The notes under the pieces were generated by a model. The model worked only from the letters and a program-made list of their open reading frames with translations, was not told the origin of the DNA and did no database searches. Shown piece after piece: positions 17,811-27,631 of a stretch of 56,515 bases of DNA. Both the position numbers and the translations under genes were made by a program. Where the stretch lies: NCBI GenBank assembly GCA_019694575.1, contig JAIBBR010000013.1, positions 1 to 56,515 on the forward strand, read 5' to 3'. The stretch is from Myxococcaceae bacterium (GTDB taxonomy: Bacteria > Myxococcota > Myxococcia > Myxococcales > Myxococcaceae). Positions within the stretch are counted from its first letter, which is position 1, and each line of letters starts with the position of its first letter.

Positions 17811-20705
17811 CTAACGCCGAATCACTTCCCAATCGTCGAGCTTCACGGTCACCGGCCCACCTGGGCTGGTGTACGTGAAGTACACGTATTCAGCGGTGAA
17901 CGTGGTCGACGTGAAGTCGAGCGTGAAGTCTTGGTACGCAGTGGTGAGGTTGATGGTTTTTTCTCCCACCGCACCACCCGCCCGCGTCTTGACACCGATT
18001 TTTCCAGTCAACGGCACGTTGGCCAGCGCCGAGACTTTGAGCCGGTAAGGCACCGAGAATTCTACCGGCAGATCTTGCGCCAGCGTCTTCACCACGCCGG
18101 TGTCGGTGCTCGACAAGGTTGCATTCTTCACCCCCGACTTCGGGCCGCTGTTGGTGGTGACAGCCGCGGTGCCAATGGCCCAGTACGGGTATTGGAGCGC
18201 GGTGCCGGTGTGAGCCTCGAAGCCCGGGTCACGCACCAAGTTCAAGGGAGCCGTCAACGCGGTCGGCACCAGCGCCAAGTCATCGACATACAGCGTCACG
18301 CTGCCGCCCGGAGCCGAGTAATACACCGCGACGTCGACCCACGTGTTCGGGCCCGAGTTGAACTCGAGCGTGAACGGCTCGTACCGATCAGGTGAGACGA
18401 CCGGCGTGAGGGTCTGGTACCCAAGCCACCCTGAAGCGGCCAACACGCTGACACCTTGGTTAATGGTGGTGGTGCCACGGGTGTAACCGGTGAACGAGTA
18501 GAACGTGTTGGGCCGCACAGCCACGCGCTGCTTAATGGTCTTGAACTGACCGGCGGTCACCGACGACAGGCTCACCGCGTTGTTGCCGCGGCGGCTCATG
18601 CCGTTGCCTTGCTCGACTGTGCCCGTACCTCCGCCGAGATCCCACGGGGGGTTGGGCAGGTTGGTCTGCTGGCTGTCGAAGCTCGGGTCGACAATCGCAT
18701 TGTTGAGTTTGATCATCGGGCTCACCGGCGACACTTCGAAGTCGTCCAGGTTTATCCACTGAGTGCCTTGAGCCGTGACATAGTTGAAACCCAACTCGAG
18801 CGGCGATGACGTCAACGTGCCCGAGCTGAAATAGGTCTCAGCGACTTGCTGGTACGCGGTGGTGCTCGCGGGAACAAACGGCATCGACGTGAGAAACGCT
18901 CCGGTCGTCGGGTGCTTCATCGTCAAGCGGCCGTTCACGCCCGAAGTGCCGCGCACCCACGCAGTCACGCGGTAATCGGTGTTGGCCAACAGGTTGACGG
19001 TTTGGGTGTACGCCCGCCACCCAGGGGCGGCATTGGCGTCAGAATAGAGTATCGCCGCGTCGAGGCCGCTGCGTTGCTTGCCGATGTTCTGTTCAATCCA
19101 CCGAAAGTCACCCACGCCGCCCCAAGGCGCCGCGACGGCCGCGCTGGGGTTGAGCTCGAAGCCAGGGTCACCCACTTGGTTTGAGTAGGCGGTCGGCCAA
19201 CGGGAAACCAAGTTGATGAAGTTACGCATGTTGGGCAAGGGCCCAATGTTGTCGGAAGCGAAGCTCGTCTGCCCGCGACCGGTAGCGACGAGCAACGTGC
19301 GCATCTCGGCAGGGGTCAAACGCCGGCCCAACTTTGAAACGGCGTACGACTGGGCCGAACCTACGAAACCCGCGACCATCGCCGAAGCCGAACTGGTGCC
19401 GCCGAACAGCGCGGTATATTTCTGGTTGACGTCGCTGGCGTAAAACGCGAGGTCGCCGTAGCCCAAGGTGGTGACGCCACTGCCCCACGCTTGCACGTTG
19501 ACGCGCGAACCGTACGTGCTGAACGTCTGACGAGCGCGCGCGGTGGTGCCAGCGCCGACCATAATCGCTCCACTGTCGCCCCGAGCGGCCCAGGCTGCGT
19601 ACGTAGCAGTGTCGAGGTTGACGTTACCGTTGCCCGCCGCCTCGACGACGATAATGCCGGCCTGCGTCGCGCTGCGAATGAGATCGTACGTGGCCTGGTA
19701 GAACTCCATGGGAATGTACTGACCGTCAGCGGTGAACCAGGTTTGCAATTCAATCAGAATCACGTCGCCCGCCACTGACTGGGCAATCGCACTGGCCAAG
19801 GCCGCGTCGGTGTTCGGCGTGACGCGCGTCAACGTTTGAATCGGGTAAGTACCGATGGTCGACAAGGGAGACAGCCCGGTAACGCCATAAGCGTTGTCAC
19901 CACCGACGATAATGCCCATCACCGCGGTGCCGTGATCGTAATTCGCTTCAGACATCGTGCCGGGAATCGTCTGCCCCGCCTCGAGATTGAGGTTGATGTG
20001 ATTGAGGTCTTCGTGAGCGCCGCGCCAGGCGTACTCGACGTCAGAGATCTTGATGCCCTGGCCTTTGGCATTCAGCAAATGGGCGTAAGACACATCGAGC
20101 CCCAGCGCGCCGGGGTACACTTGCTGCCCCATGAACGCAGCCGACGTCGGAGCAATGTCAGCCGGCAACGGCACGTTCAGTGGCTGCAGGTACACATATT
20201 CAACGGTGTTCAGTTTCTCGAGCTCGCGTGCAACCGAGAGCAGGCTCTTTGCGTCAACGGTGTCTGAATCGAGCGTCATGATGCCAGCGAGATCAGGCTG
20301 AGCCACACCTGACGCTGCTTCAGCGCGCTCTTGCACGGTGCGCAACGTCTGCGCGGGAAGGTCGAGGTATTGCTTGAAGCGCAAGCCACGCGACTGTGCA
20401 ATCGACTGCGCCGCAGCGGGGTCAGCGTGGGGGGTGACGAACGCGAGCCCCTGGGTGGGAGTCACGCGCGCGTGCAGCGCATCTTTGAACTTCACGATCA
20501 GTCGGTATTGCTGACCTTCGACCGTGCGCTCTGGCAACGGCATCGACGGCAGCACCGAGCGCGGCGTCAAGCCGGTGTTGGCCGCCACATCGACGGGAGC
20601 AACATCGGCTTCATCACCTTGAGGCAGATTGCAGCCTGCAAGGGCAATGAGGGAGGAACAAAGTACAAGCGGGGAGACACGGGGAAACTGCAGCGAAACA
20701 AACAT
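17811..20705 (-). CDS. Secreted subtilisin-like (S8) peptidase lipoprotein with CBM-like C-terminus
   Basis: 964 residues. The signal peptide ends at lipobox I-A-L-A-G-C (Cys25). A propeptide-like region spans about 55-175. In the S8 domain (about 200-480) the catalytic triad is visible: Asp222 (K-I-S-D-V-E), His258 (Y-D-H-G-T-A-V), Ser437 (G-G-T-S-S-A-S-A-M-V-A-G), with the oxyanion Asn in A-A-G-N. Three homologous carbohydrate-binding/jelly-roll-like modules follow, each opening with D-P-(G/S)-F-(E/D). Expected to be an active extracellular or outer-membrane protease, suited to predation or nutrient release. ATG 20705 has AAGG about 13 nt upstream. It ends at a strong terminator. Confidence 0.92.
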   Translation of the reverse strand: MFVSLQFPRVSPLVLCSSLIALAGCNLPQGDEADVAPVDVAANTGLTPRSVLPSMPLPERTVEGQQYRLIVKFKDALHARVTPTQGLAFVTPHADPAAAQSIAQSRGLRFKQYLDLPAQTLRTVQERAEAASGVAQPDLAGIMTLDSDTVDAKSLLSVARELEKLNTVEYVYLQPLNVPLPADIAPTSAAFMGQQVYPGALGLDVSYAHLLNAKGQGIKISDVEYAWRGAHEDLNHINLNLEAGQTIPGTMSEANYDHGTAVMGIIVGGDNAYGVTGLSPLSTIGTYPIQTLTRVTPNTDAALASAIAQSVAGDVILIELQTWFTADGQYIPMEFYQATYDLIRSATQAGIIVVEAAGNGNVNLDTATYAAWAARGDSGAIMVGAGTTARARQTFSTYGSRVNVQAWGSGVTTLGYGDLAFYASDVNQKYTALFGGTSSASAMVAGFVGSAQSYAVSKLGRRLTPAEMRTLLVATGRGQTSFASDNIGPLPNMRNFINLVSRWPTAYSNQVGDPGFELNPSAAVAAPWGGVGDFRWIEQNIGKQRSGLDAAILYSDANAAPGWRAYTQTVNLLANTDYRVTAWVRGTSGVNGRLTMKHPTTGAFLTSMPFVPASTTAYQQVAETYFSSGTLTSSPLELGFNYVTAQGTQWINLDDFEVSPVSPMIKLNNAIVDPSFDSQQTNLPNPPWDLGGGTGTVEQGNGMSRRGNNAVSLSSVTAGQFKTIKQRVAVRPNTFYSFTGYTRGTTTINQGVSVLAASGWLGYQTLTPVVSPDRYEPFTLEFNSGPNTWVDVAVYYSAPGGSVTLYVDDLALVPTALTAPLNLVRDPGFEAHTGTALQYPYWAIGTAAVTTNSGPKSGVKNATLSSTDTGVVKTLAQDLPVEFSVPYRLKVSALANVPLTGKIGVKTRAGGAVGEKTINLTTAYQDFTLDFTSTTFTAEYVYFTYTSPGGPVTVKLDDWEVIRR

Positions 20706-20951
20706 AAATACGGTACGACCTTTCGACGCTTTTACGCGCGGTTTGGCCCCCCTTTGAGTTGGCCTGCGCGGCGCTTTAACTGATGAGCGACGGGTGTGAA
20801 CAGCAGGTGTCAGTCGAGATTTTGAACTCGAAACACGGCGCTACATTCGGCCATGCGCAGCGCTAATTACCTTTAAAAATCATGCAATTGCGGCCATGGC
20901 GGCCAAGCAACAGCTGGTGCGAGCAAGGGCCGGTTTCAATCGACAGTTTGA

Positions 20952-21734
20952 TCAGAACTGCTGCCGTCGAAGATCGAGCAGCCAATCTTCAAGCGTTTTT
21001 TTCGCGGTCTCAGTCGTCTGGGGTGGAAGCAAAGAACTCGCCAACGCCGAGTCCAACCGTTGAAAAAAACCGTCGACGCGCGTCCGCCATTCGGCAGCGA
21101 GCACTTCGGGCATTTCTGATTTTTCGCCGCGCTTTTTCTGCTCAATCAACTCGGCCACGCCGGTAAGGGCGTACTCACCAATGAGCGAAGAAACGTCTGT
21201 GACGATTTCTCCTGTGAGCAGCACGTGAATGCCTGTCATCGTGGTGCGCACTACGTAGAGCAGCTTCTTGGTGGTCTTGAAGCCAGTCTTTTCCCACTCT
21301 TTGAACTGCTGCCGAGCGAAGCCGTTATAGTGGCGATACAGCTCGCGCGAGAGGCACTGCTTTACCACAGGGCGCAATGATGCCAGCGCTTCACCTTGGT
21401 AAGGCTGCAGGTGGCCCAGCACGCGTTCGACGTAGTTACCATTGCCGTTGAGCACGCTCTTCAAGACGTGCTGCAATTCATTCGAAGAATAGTCGAGCTC
21501 GACGCCGTCAATGATCTCCATGCGTTGGACAGGACTGGGTTCGGGGCTCAACCCCAAAAGCTCGCGGGTCGGCGCAATGTGAATCGCCTTCAAGTCGAGA
21601 TCGCTATCAGGCGAGGGAAAGCCGTAGGCATGCGCACCCGAAAGCGAGATGACGAGATGCCGCCGTTTCGCCGATTCTTCAGCGAGAAATTTTTCGGCCA
21701 CCGCGGTTTGGTGCGGCGTGAGTAAACCGTTCAT
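20952..21734 (-). CDS. Nucleotidyltransferase-superfamily protein (second of a pair)
   Basis: 260 residues. ATG 21734 starts 1 nt after the stop of the upstream paralogue, so translation is probably coupled. The pol-beta-type active site is visible: S-G-A-H-A-Y-G (32-38) followed by S-D-L-D-L-K (Asp45 and Asp47), matching the G-S..D-x-D signature. The rest resembles COG3541-type predicted nucleotidyltransferases (H-L-Q-P-Y, K-T-T-K-K-L-L-Y-V-V-R-T). The substrate is not known: members could add NMP to RNA, small molecules or protein. Expected to be cytosolic. Confidence 0.82.
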   Translation of the reverse strand: MNGLLTPHQTAVAEKFLAEESAKRRHLVISLSGAHAYGFPSPDSDLDLKAIHIAPTRELLGLSPEPSPVQRMEIIDGVELDYSSNELQHVLKSVLNGNGNYVERVLGHLQPYQGEALASLRPVVKQCLSRELYRHYNGFARQQFKEWEKTGFKTTKKLLYVVRTTMTGIHVLLTGEIVTDVSSLIGEYALTGVAELIEQKKRGEKSEMPEVLAAEWRTRVDGFFQRLDSALASSLLPPQTTETAKKTLEDWLLDLRRQQF

Positions 21735-21735
21735 T

Positions 21736-23013
21736 TCAGGAATCTCTCTGGTTTGGCTCAGGAGGAACCGGCGCTTGCATTCCCCATGCTCCGGTGGTCT
21801 TCGAAACCCAGCGGCGCGCGCTCTCTTCACCTACGCGGCGAATCAAACGGTGGGCACGCACCACATCAGGCGCTTCAGGCAACGGGCTGCGCTCGCGCGC
21901 TTGCTCGAGTTCGGGCGACATGGCTTCTGCTTGACGCAGCACCTCATCGAGCGCCACCCTGCCCTCTTTGATTTCGAGCAAGCGATCTCGAAAAGCACCG
22001 GTGGCTTCGAACATAGGCTCGCCCGTCTTCAACCAGCCCGACGCCAGCGCCATCAAACGGAGCAAGTTGTACGCATTCTTCGGCCGCAGCGATCTCGCTT
22101 CGGGAGGCCGGCGGCCTCCGTCAATGGCATAGCGCTTGAGCGCCGCGAAGTCGTTTGCTTCGAGCAGGCCTTGATCAGCGAGTGAGCGGTAGAGCTGCTT
22201 GATGTACGTCTTCGCAGCGAGAATCGCGTCTTTTTCACCGGGGAACTCGCGCGGCGAAATCTGGCTCAACCTCAGTGCAACCTCGTCGAGCGAGATGTCA
22301 TGGTTCTCGCTCAACCAACCGAGCACGAGATCGCGGTGCTCGGCCAACCGCTGCGACTTGGCCAACTTGTCGAGTTGGCTGAGTGCATAACGGCCGAAGC
22401 TGCCGAAAATCAGCTGCGAGACAAATGCGTCACGTTCTTCGAGCAACCACTCGCCCATTTCATCGAGCGGCTTCACGCTGGGCACGAAGAGTAGCTCGAG
22501 GGTGTTGGGGTCGGCGCGCAGGGCCTGCTCAACCGTCTTGGCGGCTTCCCAAAAAGTTTGGCTGCCGTCGGCACTCACCAAATCGCGGGGCGCTTCGACC
22601 AACCCCACCGTCCAGGGGAATGGGAGTACAAAAGTGCCACGCAAGTCAGTGTCTGACGCATCGTGCGCGAGCCCCCAGGCGCGTGAGCCGACGGTGGCCT
22701 CGATAATTTTGCACGGCTGCAGCGCTTGCCACGCGGCGGCGCGGCGAACCGCGAACGAGAGCTGGCCGGCTCGGCGTGGGGCAATTTCTTCGCGGCGGTA
22801 CCAAACCTCGCCCACTCCGGCGATGTGAAGGTCAAAGCCACCTTCGCGCTCACGAACGACTCGCCCGATCAGCCCTTGGGGAATTTGCCGGTTTCCAAGC
22901 GCGCGAGGCACACGGGTTGTGACCTCGGTGCCATGCGGCAGAGGGACAGCCAGTGGGTCAACCGATTCAAGCGCTGTGATGCGAGCAGCCATTTGCATAC
23001 TGCGCTTTGGCAT
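21736..23013 (-). CDS. Nucleotidyltransferase-superfamily protein with N-terminal beta domain (first of a pair)
   Basis: 425 residues from ATG 23013; starts at 22998 or 23055 are also possible. The first 85 residues form an extra domain (G-L-I-G-R-V-V-R-E-R-E-G-G-F-D-L) that looks like a small beta barrel. The nucleotidyltransferase core begins at about 105 with V-G-S-R-A-W-G and D-A-S-D-T-D-L-R-G (Asp121, Asp123), as in COG3541. The helical C-terminal part has K-N-A-Y-N-L-L-R-L, the region shared with the downstream paralogue. The two genes are probably one transcript, and the products may form a heteromer. Confidence 0.82.
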   Translation of the reverse strand: MPKRSMQMAARITALESVDPLAVPLPHGTEVTTRVPRALGNRQIPQGLIGRVVREREGGFDLHIAGVGEVWYRREEIAPRRAGQLSFAVRRAAAWQALQPCKIIEATVGSRAWGLAHDASDTDLRGTFVLPFPWTVGLVEAPRDLVSADGSQTFWEAAKTVEQALRADPNTLELLFVPSVKPLDEMGEWLLEERDAFVSQLIFGSFGRYALSQLDKLAKSQRLAEHRDLVLGWLSENHDISLDEVALRLSQISPREFPGEKDAILAAKTYIKQLYRSLADQGLLEANDFAALKRYAIDGGRRPPEARSLRPKNAYNLLRLMALASGWLKTGEPMFEATGAFRDRLLEIKEGRVALDEVLRQAEAMSPELEQARERSPLPEAPDVVRAHRLIRRVGEESARRWVSKTTGAWGMQAPVPPEPNQRDS

Positions 23014-23095
23014 GGCTCGCCGCGGGTACAAAGTGCGCTGTGCTAAATCTTGCACGCCGTGTCGCCTTCACGGGTCAAGAGCGCCAGGCTTAGGG

Positions 23096-23548
23096 TCAGT
23101 CTCGCTCAGGACCCGTCACCTTCTCGAAAGCATCATCGCCCTGACCGACGCTGGTGAGCACCTTACGAACCTTTTCGTTTTTAAATGCCAACGCGGTGGT
23201 GCGCCAGTCACGCACACACGATTCGAGGGGTTCCATCGAATCGGTCGAAAGACTCTGTGCAAGCGCTTCGAGCAGTTCCCGCCGAAACGACAGCTGATCG
23301 TCTTCATCAAACGCTTCGAGCCAAGCGAACTCACCGAAGTCCGTAACTCGCCGGTCTCGTTTGGGTCGTTCGAAAGCGGCCTGGAGCGAAACGAAGCGTG
23401 CGACCTGTTCTCGCAGCTCCCGAAGAAGGTCAAAACTTCCCTGGGGAACCAACACCAACCCCATTCCATCGGTGTCTCGAATCTGCGCGAAGCCTTCGCG
23501 CGCCGCGTCGATAACAAAGGCGTCGCTCTGTTGTTGGAAATCGAACAT
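23096..23548 (-). CDS. Hypothetical protein, 150 residues
   Basis: A soluble, acidic, mainly helical protein. Starts at ATG 23548, 11 nt after the stop of the truncated MBL-fold gene. The segment G-M-G-L-V-L-V-P-Q-G-S-F-D-L-L-R-E-L has a faint Phd/YefM-antitoxin look (strand-turn-helix after a V-L-V-P), but the length is about twice that of those antitoxins and no toxin is adjacent. No function is assigned. Confidence 0.6.
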   Translation of the reverse strand: MFDFQQQSDAFVIDAAREGFAQIRDTDGMGLVLVPQGSFDLLRELREQVARFVSLQAAFERPKRDRRVTDFGEFAWLEAFDEDDQLSFRRELLEALAQSLSTDSMEPLESCVRDWRTTALAFKNEKVRKVLTSVGQGDDAFEKVTGPERD

Positions 23549-23559
23549 TTACGGCGTTC

Positions 23560-24450
23560 TTACCTCGTCGAAACCCGTTCGACGCCTTTCGACGTTTGAA
23601 AATGAAACGTCTCGCCTGGCACTGGGAGCGCCCAGGCCTGCCCGTGAGGACCGCACGGTTTCGCTCTGGAGCACGCTGCGCCTTTGTTAAGCGGAACCAC
23701 TCCACGGCTGCGCGGTAGCTGCGCATCGACGACATCGATGAAGCGCTCAATCGCCGGCGCGTCGAGCACCTGGCGCAAAGGCGACAGTATTTCTTGCCGC
23801 GGCTGAAAAAAGTCTTCCCAGTGCGCCGCGAAAACGTAGCGCGCGCGCTGGTTCTCAATCAGCCCGGCTGGGTAGTCATCGCTTTGCTCGAAGCCAGGCA
23901 CGCAGGCAATCGCGACATCGACGTCACGTTCAGCAATCACCGAGGCCGACGCCAGCCCGTGCGGAGGCGTCGCCGCGGCATCGGTGTAATGAATGCGAAA
24001 GACCACCTTGCCTTGCTCATCGAGCAAATCGATGAGGTACGCCCAGGTGGTGCCAAGCTTGTAATCGTCGGCATGGGTAGGCAGCGCACGCAACGGGTCC
24101 TTCTGCCTGCCCCCATAAGCGGCTACGTCTAAGCCCACGATATTGAGATGCGGTGCGTGCGCGTGGTGAACGGGCGTGATGCGCACACGATCGATTGGAC
24201 ACTTGTTCGCCGAGCCCACCGGGTCGCGATAATCGACAGCAGCGACGCAGCCGAAGCGCTTCGACATGGCCGCGAGCAAATTGACCGTCGAGCGATCAGC
24301 CAATAATGCCGGCTTACCAGCGACAGCGGTAGACGACGCCAATCGCGACCTGTTGCACGCGAGGCCCGTTTTACGGAGCCCAAGGCCCATGGTGCCGGAC
24401 GCCCACGGTACCGGACTTTCCATATTTCCGTTATCTCGGGTTCGCCCCAC
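23560..24450 (-). pseudogene. Probable 5'-truncated MBL-fold hydrolase
   Basis: The open frame holds 296 residues. From about residue 50 the protein reads like the C-terminal half of an MBL-fold hydrolase: R-S-T-V-N-L-L-A-A-M, an H-H-A-H-A-P metal-loop-like motif, D-A-A-A-T-P-P-H-G, V-F-A-A-H-W-E-D-F-F and a G-E-T-F-H-F end. The H-x-H-x-D-H metal site expected near the N-terminus is absent. The first 50 residues (S-P-V-P-W-A-S-G-T-M and on) are low-complexity and unlike the family. A deletion of the 5' half, next to the czcA 3' end, is the simplest reading. A diverged intact gene cannot be ruled out. Confidence 0.5.
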
Positions 24451-24475
24451 GGGCTCGGAAAAGCGGCGGAGCCCG
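24450..24475. terminator. Weak hairpin downstream of czcA
   Basis: CGGGCTC/GAGCCCG, perfect 7-bp arms with a 12-nt loop, about 50 nt past the czcA stop. There is no T-run, so termination is only possible, not shown. Two direct copies of GATTCACCCT, 15 bp apart, lie between it and the stop (24506-24515 and 24521-24530). Confidence 0.3.
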
Positions 24476-24523
24476 GGTAAGGGGCAGCACCGGGTGCACG
24501 GGGTCGATTCACCCTACCGAGAT

Positions 24524-27500
24524 TCACCCTTCTTCGGCGCTCACCCTGCCCTTTCCGAACCGCGCGTACAGCACCGGTAACACAAACAACGTGAGCAGTG
24601 TCGCCGAGACGAGCCCTCCAACCACCACCGTCGCCAGTGGTCTTTGCACTTCAGCCCCCGGCGCCGCTGACAGCGCCATCGGAATGAACCCCAGCGACGC
24701 CACGAGCGCGGTCATCAACACTGGCCTCAGGCGCAGCTGCGCCGCCCGCGAAATCGCCTCGACATGTTGAACCCCCGTCTCTTCGAGGTGCCGCGCAAAC
24801 GAAACCAGCACCAAGCCGTTGAGCACCGCGACACCGAACAACGCAATGAAGCCGACACCCGCCGAAATTGAGAAGGGAATGTCTCTTAACCACAGCGCCA
24901 CCACGCCACCGACGGTCGCGAATGGCACGTTGACGAAAATGAGCAGACCCGCCCGCATCGAACCGAACGACAGCCACAAAAGAAAAAGAATTAGCGCCAG
25001 CGCCAGCGGCACCACAATCGACAACCGCTGACGCGCCTCGGTGTAGTGGTGAAACTGACCTCCCCACTCGAGGCGATAGCCCACCGGCAGCGGCACCAGC
25101 CCCACCGCCACCTGCGCGTCATTCACCACTGACATCAAGTCGCGCCCACGCACGTTGAACTCTACCGTCACGCGGCGTGACTGCGCTTCGCGCGAGACTT
25201 GTGCTGGCCCAGTGACGAATTCTAGCTCGGCCACGTCGCCCAGCGGCACCACTTGCCCACTCACCGAACGCAGCGGCAGCGCTTTGAGCGGCTCGATGTC
25301 TCCTGCGAAGCGATGCTGCGTGCGCACCACGATTCCAAAGCGCCGTTCGCCCTCGAGCACGTCACCCACCCGGTGTCCGACGGCCAACGTTTCGGTCACT
25401 TGGTTCACGTCTTCAATGGTGAGCCCGTAACGCGCCAGCCGGTTTCGATCAGGCTTGATGCGCAGGTACTTGAGCCCCTGGGTTTGTTCTAAGCGCACAT
25501 CGACAGCACCGCGCACCTTTCGCGCCGCCGTCGCGACCTGTTCACCCAAGCGAGCCAGCTCTTTCAAGTCAGAACCGTAAATAAGAATGCCCACATCAGA
25601 GCGAATGCCCGCCACCAATTCGTTGGTGCGCATTTGAATGGGCTGCGAAATCGCACCGCCCACTTCAGCCGAAGCGGCCAGCACGCTTTCAAGCTTTTCG
25701 GCGATGTCGGCCTTGCTGACGCCGCTCTGCCATTGCTCGCGCGGCTTCAGCACCACATACACGTCAGAAGCTTCGATGCTCATCGGGTCGGTCGCCAATT
25801 CAGGAGAACCAATGCGCGATACCACGTGGTCCACCTCGTGAATTTTCTTCAACGCCTTGCCGAGGTTGATGTCGGTGCGCACTGTTTCGCTGAGTGCCGC
25901 GCCGGTGAGCCGCCGGGCTTCAATGAGCAAGTCGCCCTCGTCAAGTTGGGGAATGAACTCGGCGCCCAACCGCGTAAAGAGGCCGACCGCAATTGAGAGC
26001 GAGACGACTCCCACACCGAGCGTCAACACCTGGTGCCGCATCGCCTGACGAAACAACGGCACGTACAGCGCGTGCACCTTGCGAATGAACCACGTTTCTT
26101 CATGGCCATTTTTCGGTTTCACCCAGTAGCTCGAAAGAACCGGTATCAACGTCACCGAAAAAATGAACGCGCCGGCCAGCGCCAAAAGCACCGTCGTGGC
26201 CATGGGTTTGAACAGCTTGCCTTCGGTGCCGGTGAGCGCCAGCACTGGCAAGTACACAATCGCAATGATGATTTCGCCAAACGCGCTCGCGGTGCGTACT
26301 TCTTTCACCGCGTCTTCCACCGTGCGAACACGTTCTTCCTTGGTCAGTGGCCGACTCAATGCGCGCTGGCGGTCTGACAACCTGCGCACCACGTTCTCGA
26401 CGATAATCACCGCGCCGTCGACGAGCAGACCAAAATCAATGGCTCCCAAGCTCATCAAGTTGCCCGACAGCCCCGTGGCATTCATCACCATGATCGCAAA
26501 CAACATCGAGAGGGGAATGGTGACCGCCACCACCAAGCCCGCGCGTAAATCTCCCAGCAAGACGAGCAGCACCAACACCACCAATAGCGCGCCCTCGAGC
26601 AGGTTCTTGCCCACTGTCTTGATGGTGCGGTCTACCAAGGCAGCGCGATCGTAGAACGGCTCGATGCGGGTGCCCTTCGGCAGCGACGGCTCAATCGCTC
26701 TGAGCTTGGCTTTCACCGCTTCGGTGACAGTGCGCGAGTTTTCACCCATCAACATCAACGCCACACCAACCACCACTTCACCTTCTCCATCTTTCGTCGC
26801 GGCTCCCCGGCGCAAGCGCGCCCCGAACTGCACGTCGCCCACCGTTGCGATGGTAATGGGCACACCCTGCGCAGTGGCGCCAATGACCACATTGCGCAAG
26901 TCATCGAGGCTGGTGACGAGACCGTCGGTTCCAATCACGAAATGCTCGCGCTGGTGCTCGATGTACCCACCGCCCGCATTCGCGTTCGACTTCTTGAGCG
27001 CTTCAACCACCTGCGCCACCGAAACGCCCGTCGCTTGAAGCCGCGCGGGGTCTAACACCACTTGGTACTGGCGGTCTTCTCCGCCAAAACTGTTCACTTC
27101 GACGATGCCCGGCACCATGCGCAACTGCGGCGCGATGTACCAGTCGAGCTGCTCTTCCAGCTGCATCAGCGTCATGTTCTCGTTGCGAAGCGTGAATTGG
27201 TAAATCTCACCCAGACCGCTCGAAATCGGCCCCATGTCAGGTCGGCCGTACTGCGCTGGCACGGCGTCTTGCGCCTCGCGCATGCGCTCGTTCACCAGCT
27301 GCCGCGCCCAATAAATGTCGGTGCCTTCTTGAAAGGCGACCGTGACGACTGAAAGGCCGTATTTCGAAATGGAGCGCACTTCTGTCGTCTTCGGAATACC
27401 CGCCATCGCCCGTTCTACCGGCACCGTCACGTACTGCTCTGTCTCGACTGGAGACAGCGCAGGCGCCGTCGTAATCACCTGCACCTGCACGTTGGTCACG

Positions 27501-27631
27501 TCAGGCACTGCGTCGATGGGCAATTGCGTCGCGGCGCGAATACCCATGAGCACGAAGAGCGCCGTAGCCAGCAAAACGATGGGCCGGTTGTTCAACGACC
27601 AGCGAGCAACCGCCGAGAAGAACGCCAGCAT
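24524..27631 (-). CDS. czcA: Heavy-metal RND efflux pump, inner-membrane component (CzcA-like)
   Basis: 1035 residues, standard length for HME-RND transporters that use proton flux to push metal ions out through a tripartite complex. Twelve membrane helices and two large periplasmic loops can be traced. The TM4 motif DFGLLVDGAVIIVEN fits the HME1 signature D-F-G-x3-D-G-A-x4-E-N, tied in the family to divalent Zn/Co/Cd export rather than Cu(I)/Ag(I). R-S-I-S-K-Y-G-L-S-V-V-T-V is the usual N-terminal porter strand. Its ATG overlaps the czcB stop by 1 nt. Last gene of the czc operon. Confidence 0.95.
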   Translation of the reverse strand: MLAFFSAVARWSLNNRPIVLLATALFVLMGIRAATQLPIDAVPDVTNVQVQVITTAPALSPVETEQYVTVPVERAMAGIPKTTEVRSISKYGLSVVTVAFQEGTDIYWARQLVNERMREAQDAVPAQYGRPDMGPISSGLGEIYQFTLRNENMTLMQLEEQLDWYIAPQLRMVPGIVEVNSFGGEDRQYQVVLDPARLQATGVSVAQVVEALKKSNANAGGGYIEHQREHFVIGTDGLVTSLDDLRNVVIGATAQGVPITIATVGDVQFGARLRRGAATKDGEGEVVVGVALMLMGENSRTVTEAVKAKLRAIEPSLPKGTRIEPFYDRAALVDRTIKTVGKNLLEGALLVVLVLLVLLGDLRAGLVVAVTIPLSMLFAIMVMNATGLSGNLMSLGAIDFGLLVDGAVIIVENVVRRLSDRQRALSRPLTKEERVRTVEDAVKEVRTASAFGEIIIAIVYLPVLALTGTEGKLFKPMATTVLLALAGAFIFSVTLIPVLSSYWVKPKNGHEETWFIRKVHALYVPLFRQAMRHQVLTLGVGVVSLSIAVGLFTRLGAEFIPQLDEGDLLIEARRLTGAALSETVRTDINLGKALKKIHEVDHVVSRIGSPELATDPMSIEASDVYVVLKPREQWQSGVSKADIAEKLESVLAASAEVGGAISQPIQMRTNELVAGIRSDVGILIYGSDLKELARLGEQVATAARKVRGAVDVRLEQTQGLKYLRIKPDRNRLARYGLTIEDVNQVTETLAVGHRVGDVLEGERRFGIVVRTQHRFAGDIEPLKALPLRSVSGQVVPLGDVAELEFVTGPAQVSREAQSRRVTVEFNVRGRDLMSVVNDAQVAVGLVPLPVGYRLEWGGQFHHYTEARQRLSIVVPLALALILFLLWLSFGSMRAGLLIFVNVPFATVGGVVALWLRDIPFSISAGVGFIALFGVAVLNGLVLVSFARHLEETGVQHVEAISRAAQLRLRPVLMTALVASLGFIPMALSAAPGAEVQRPLATVVVGGLVSATLLTLFVLPVLYARFGKGRVSAEEG

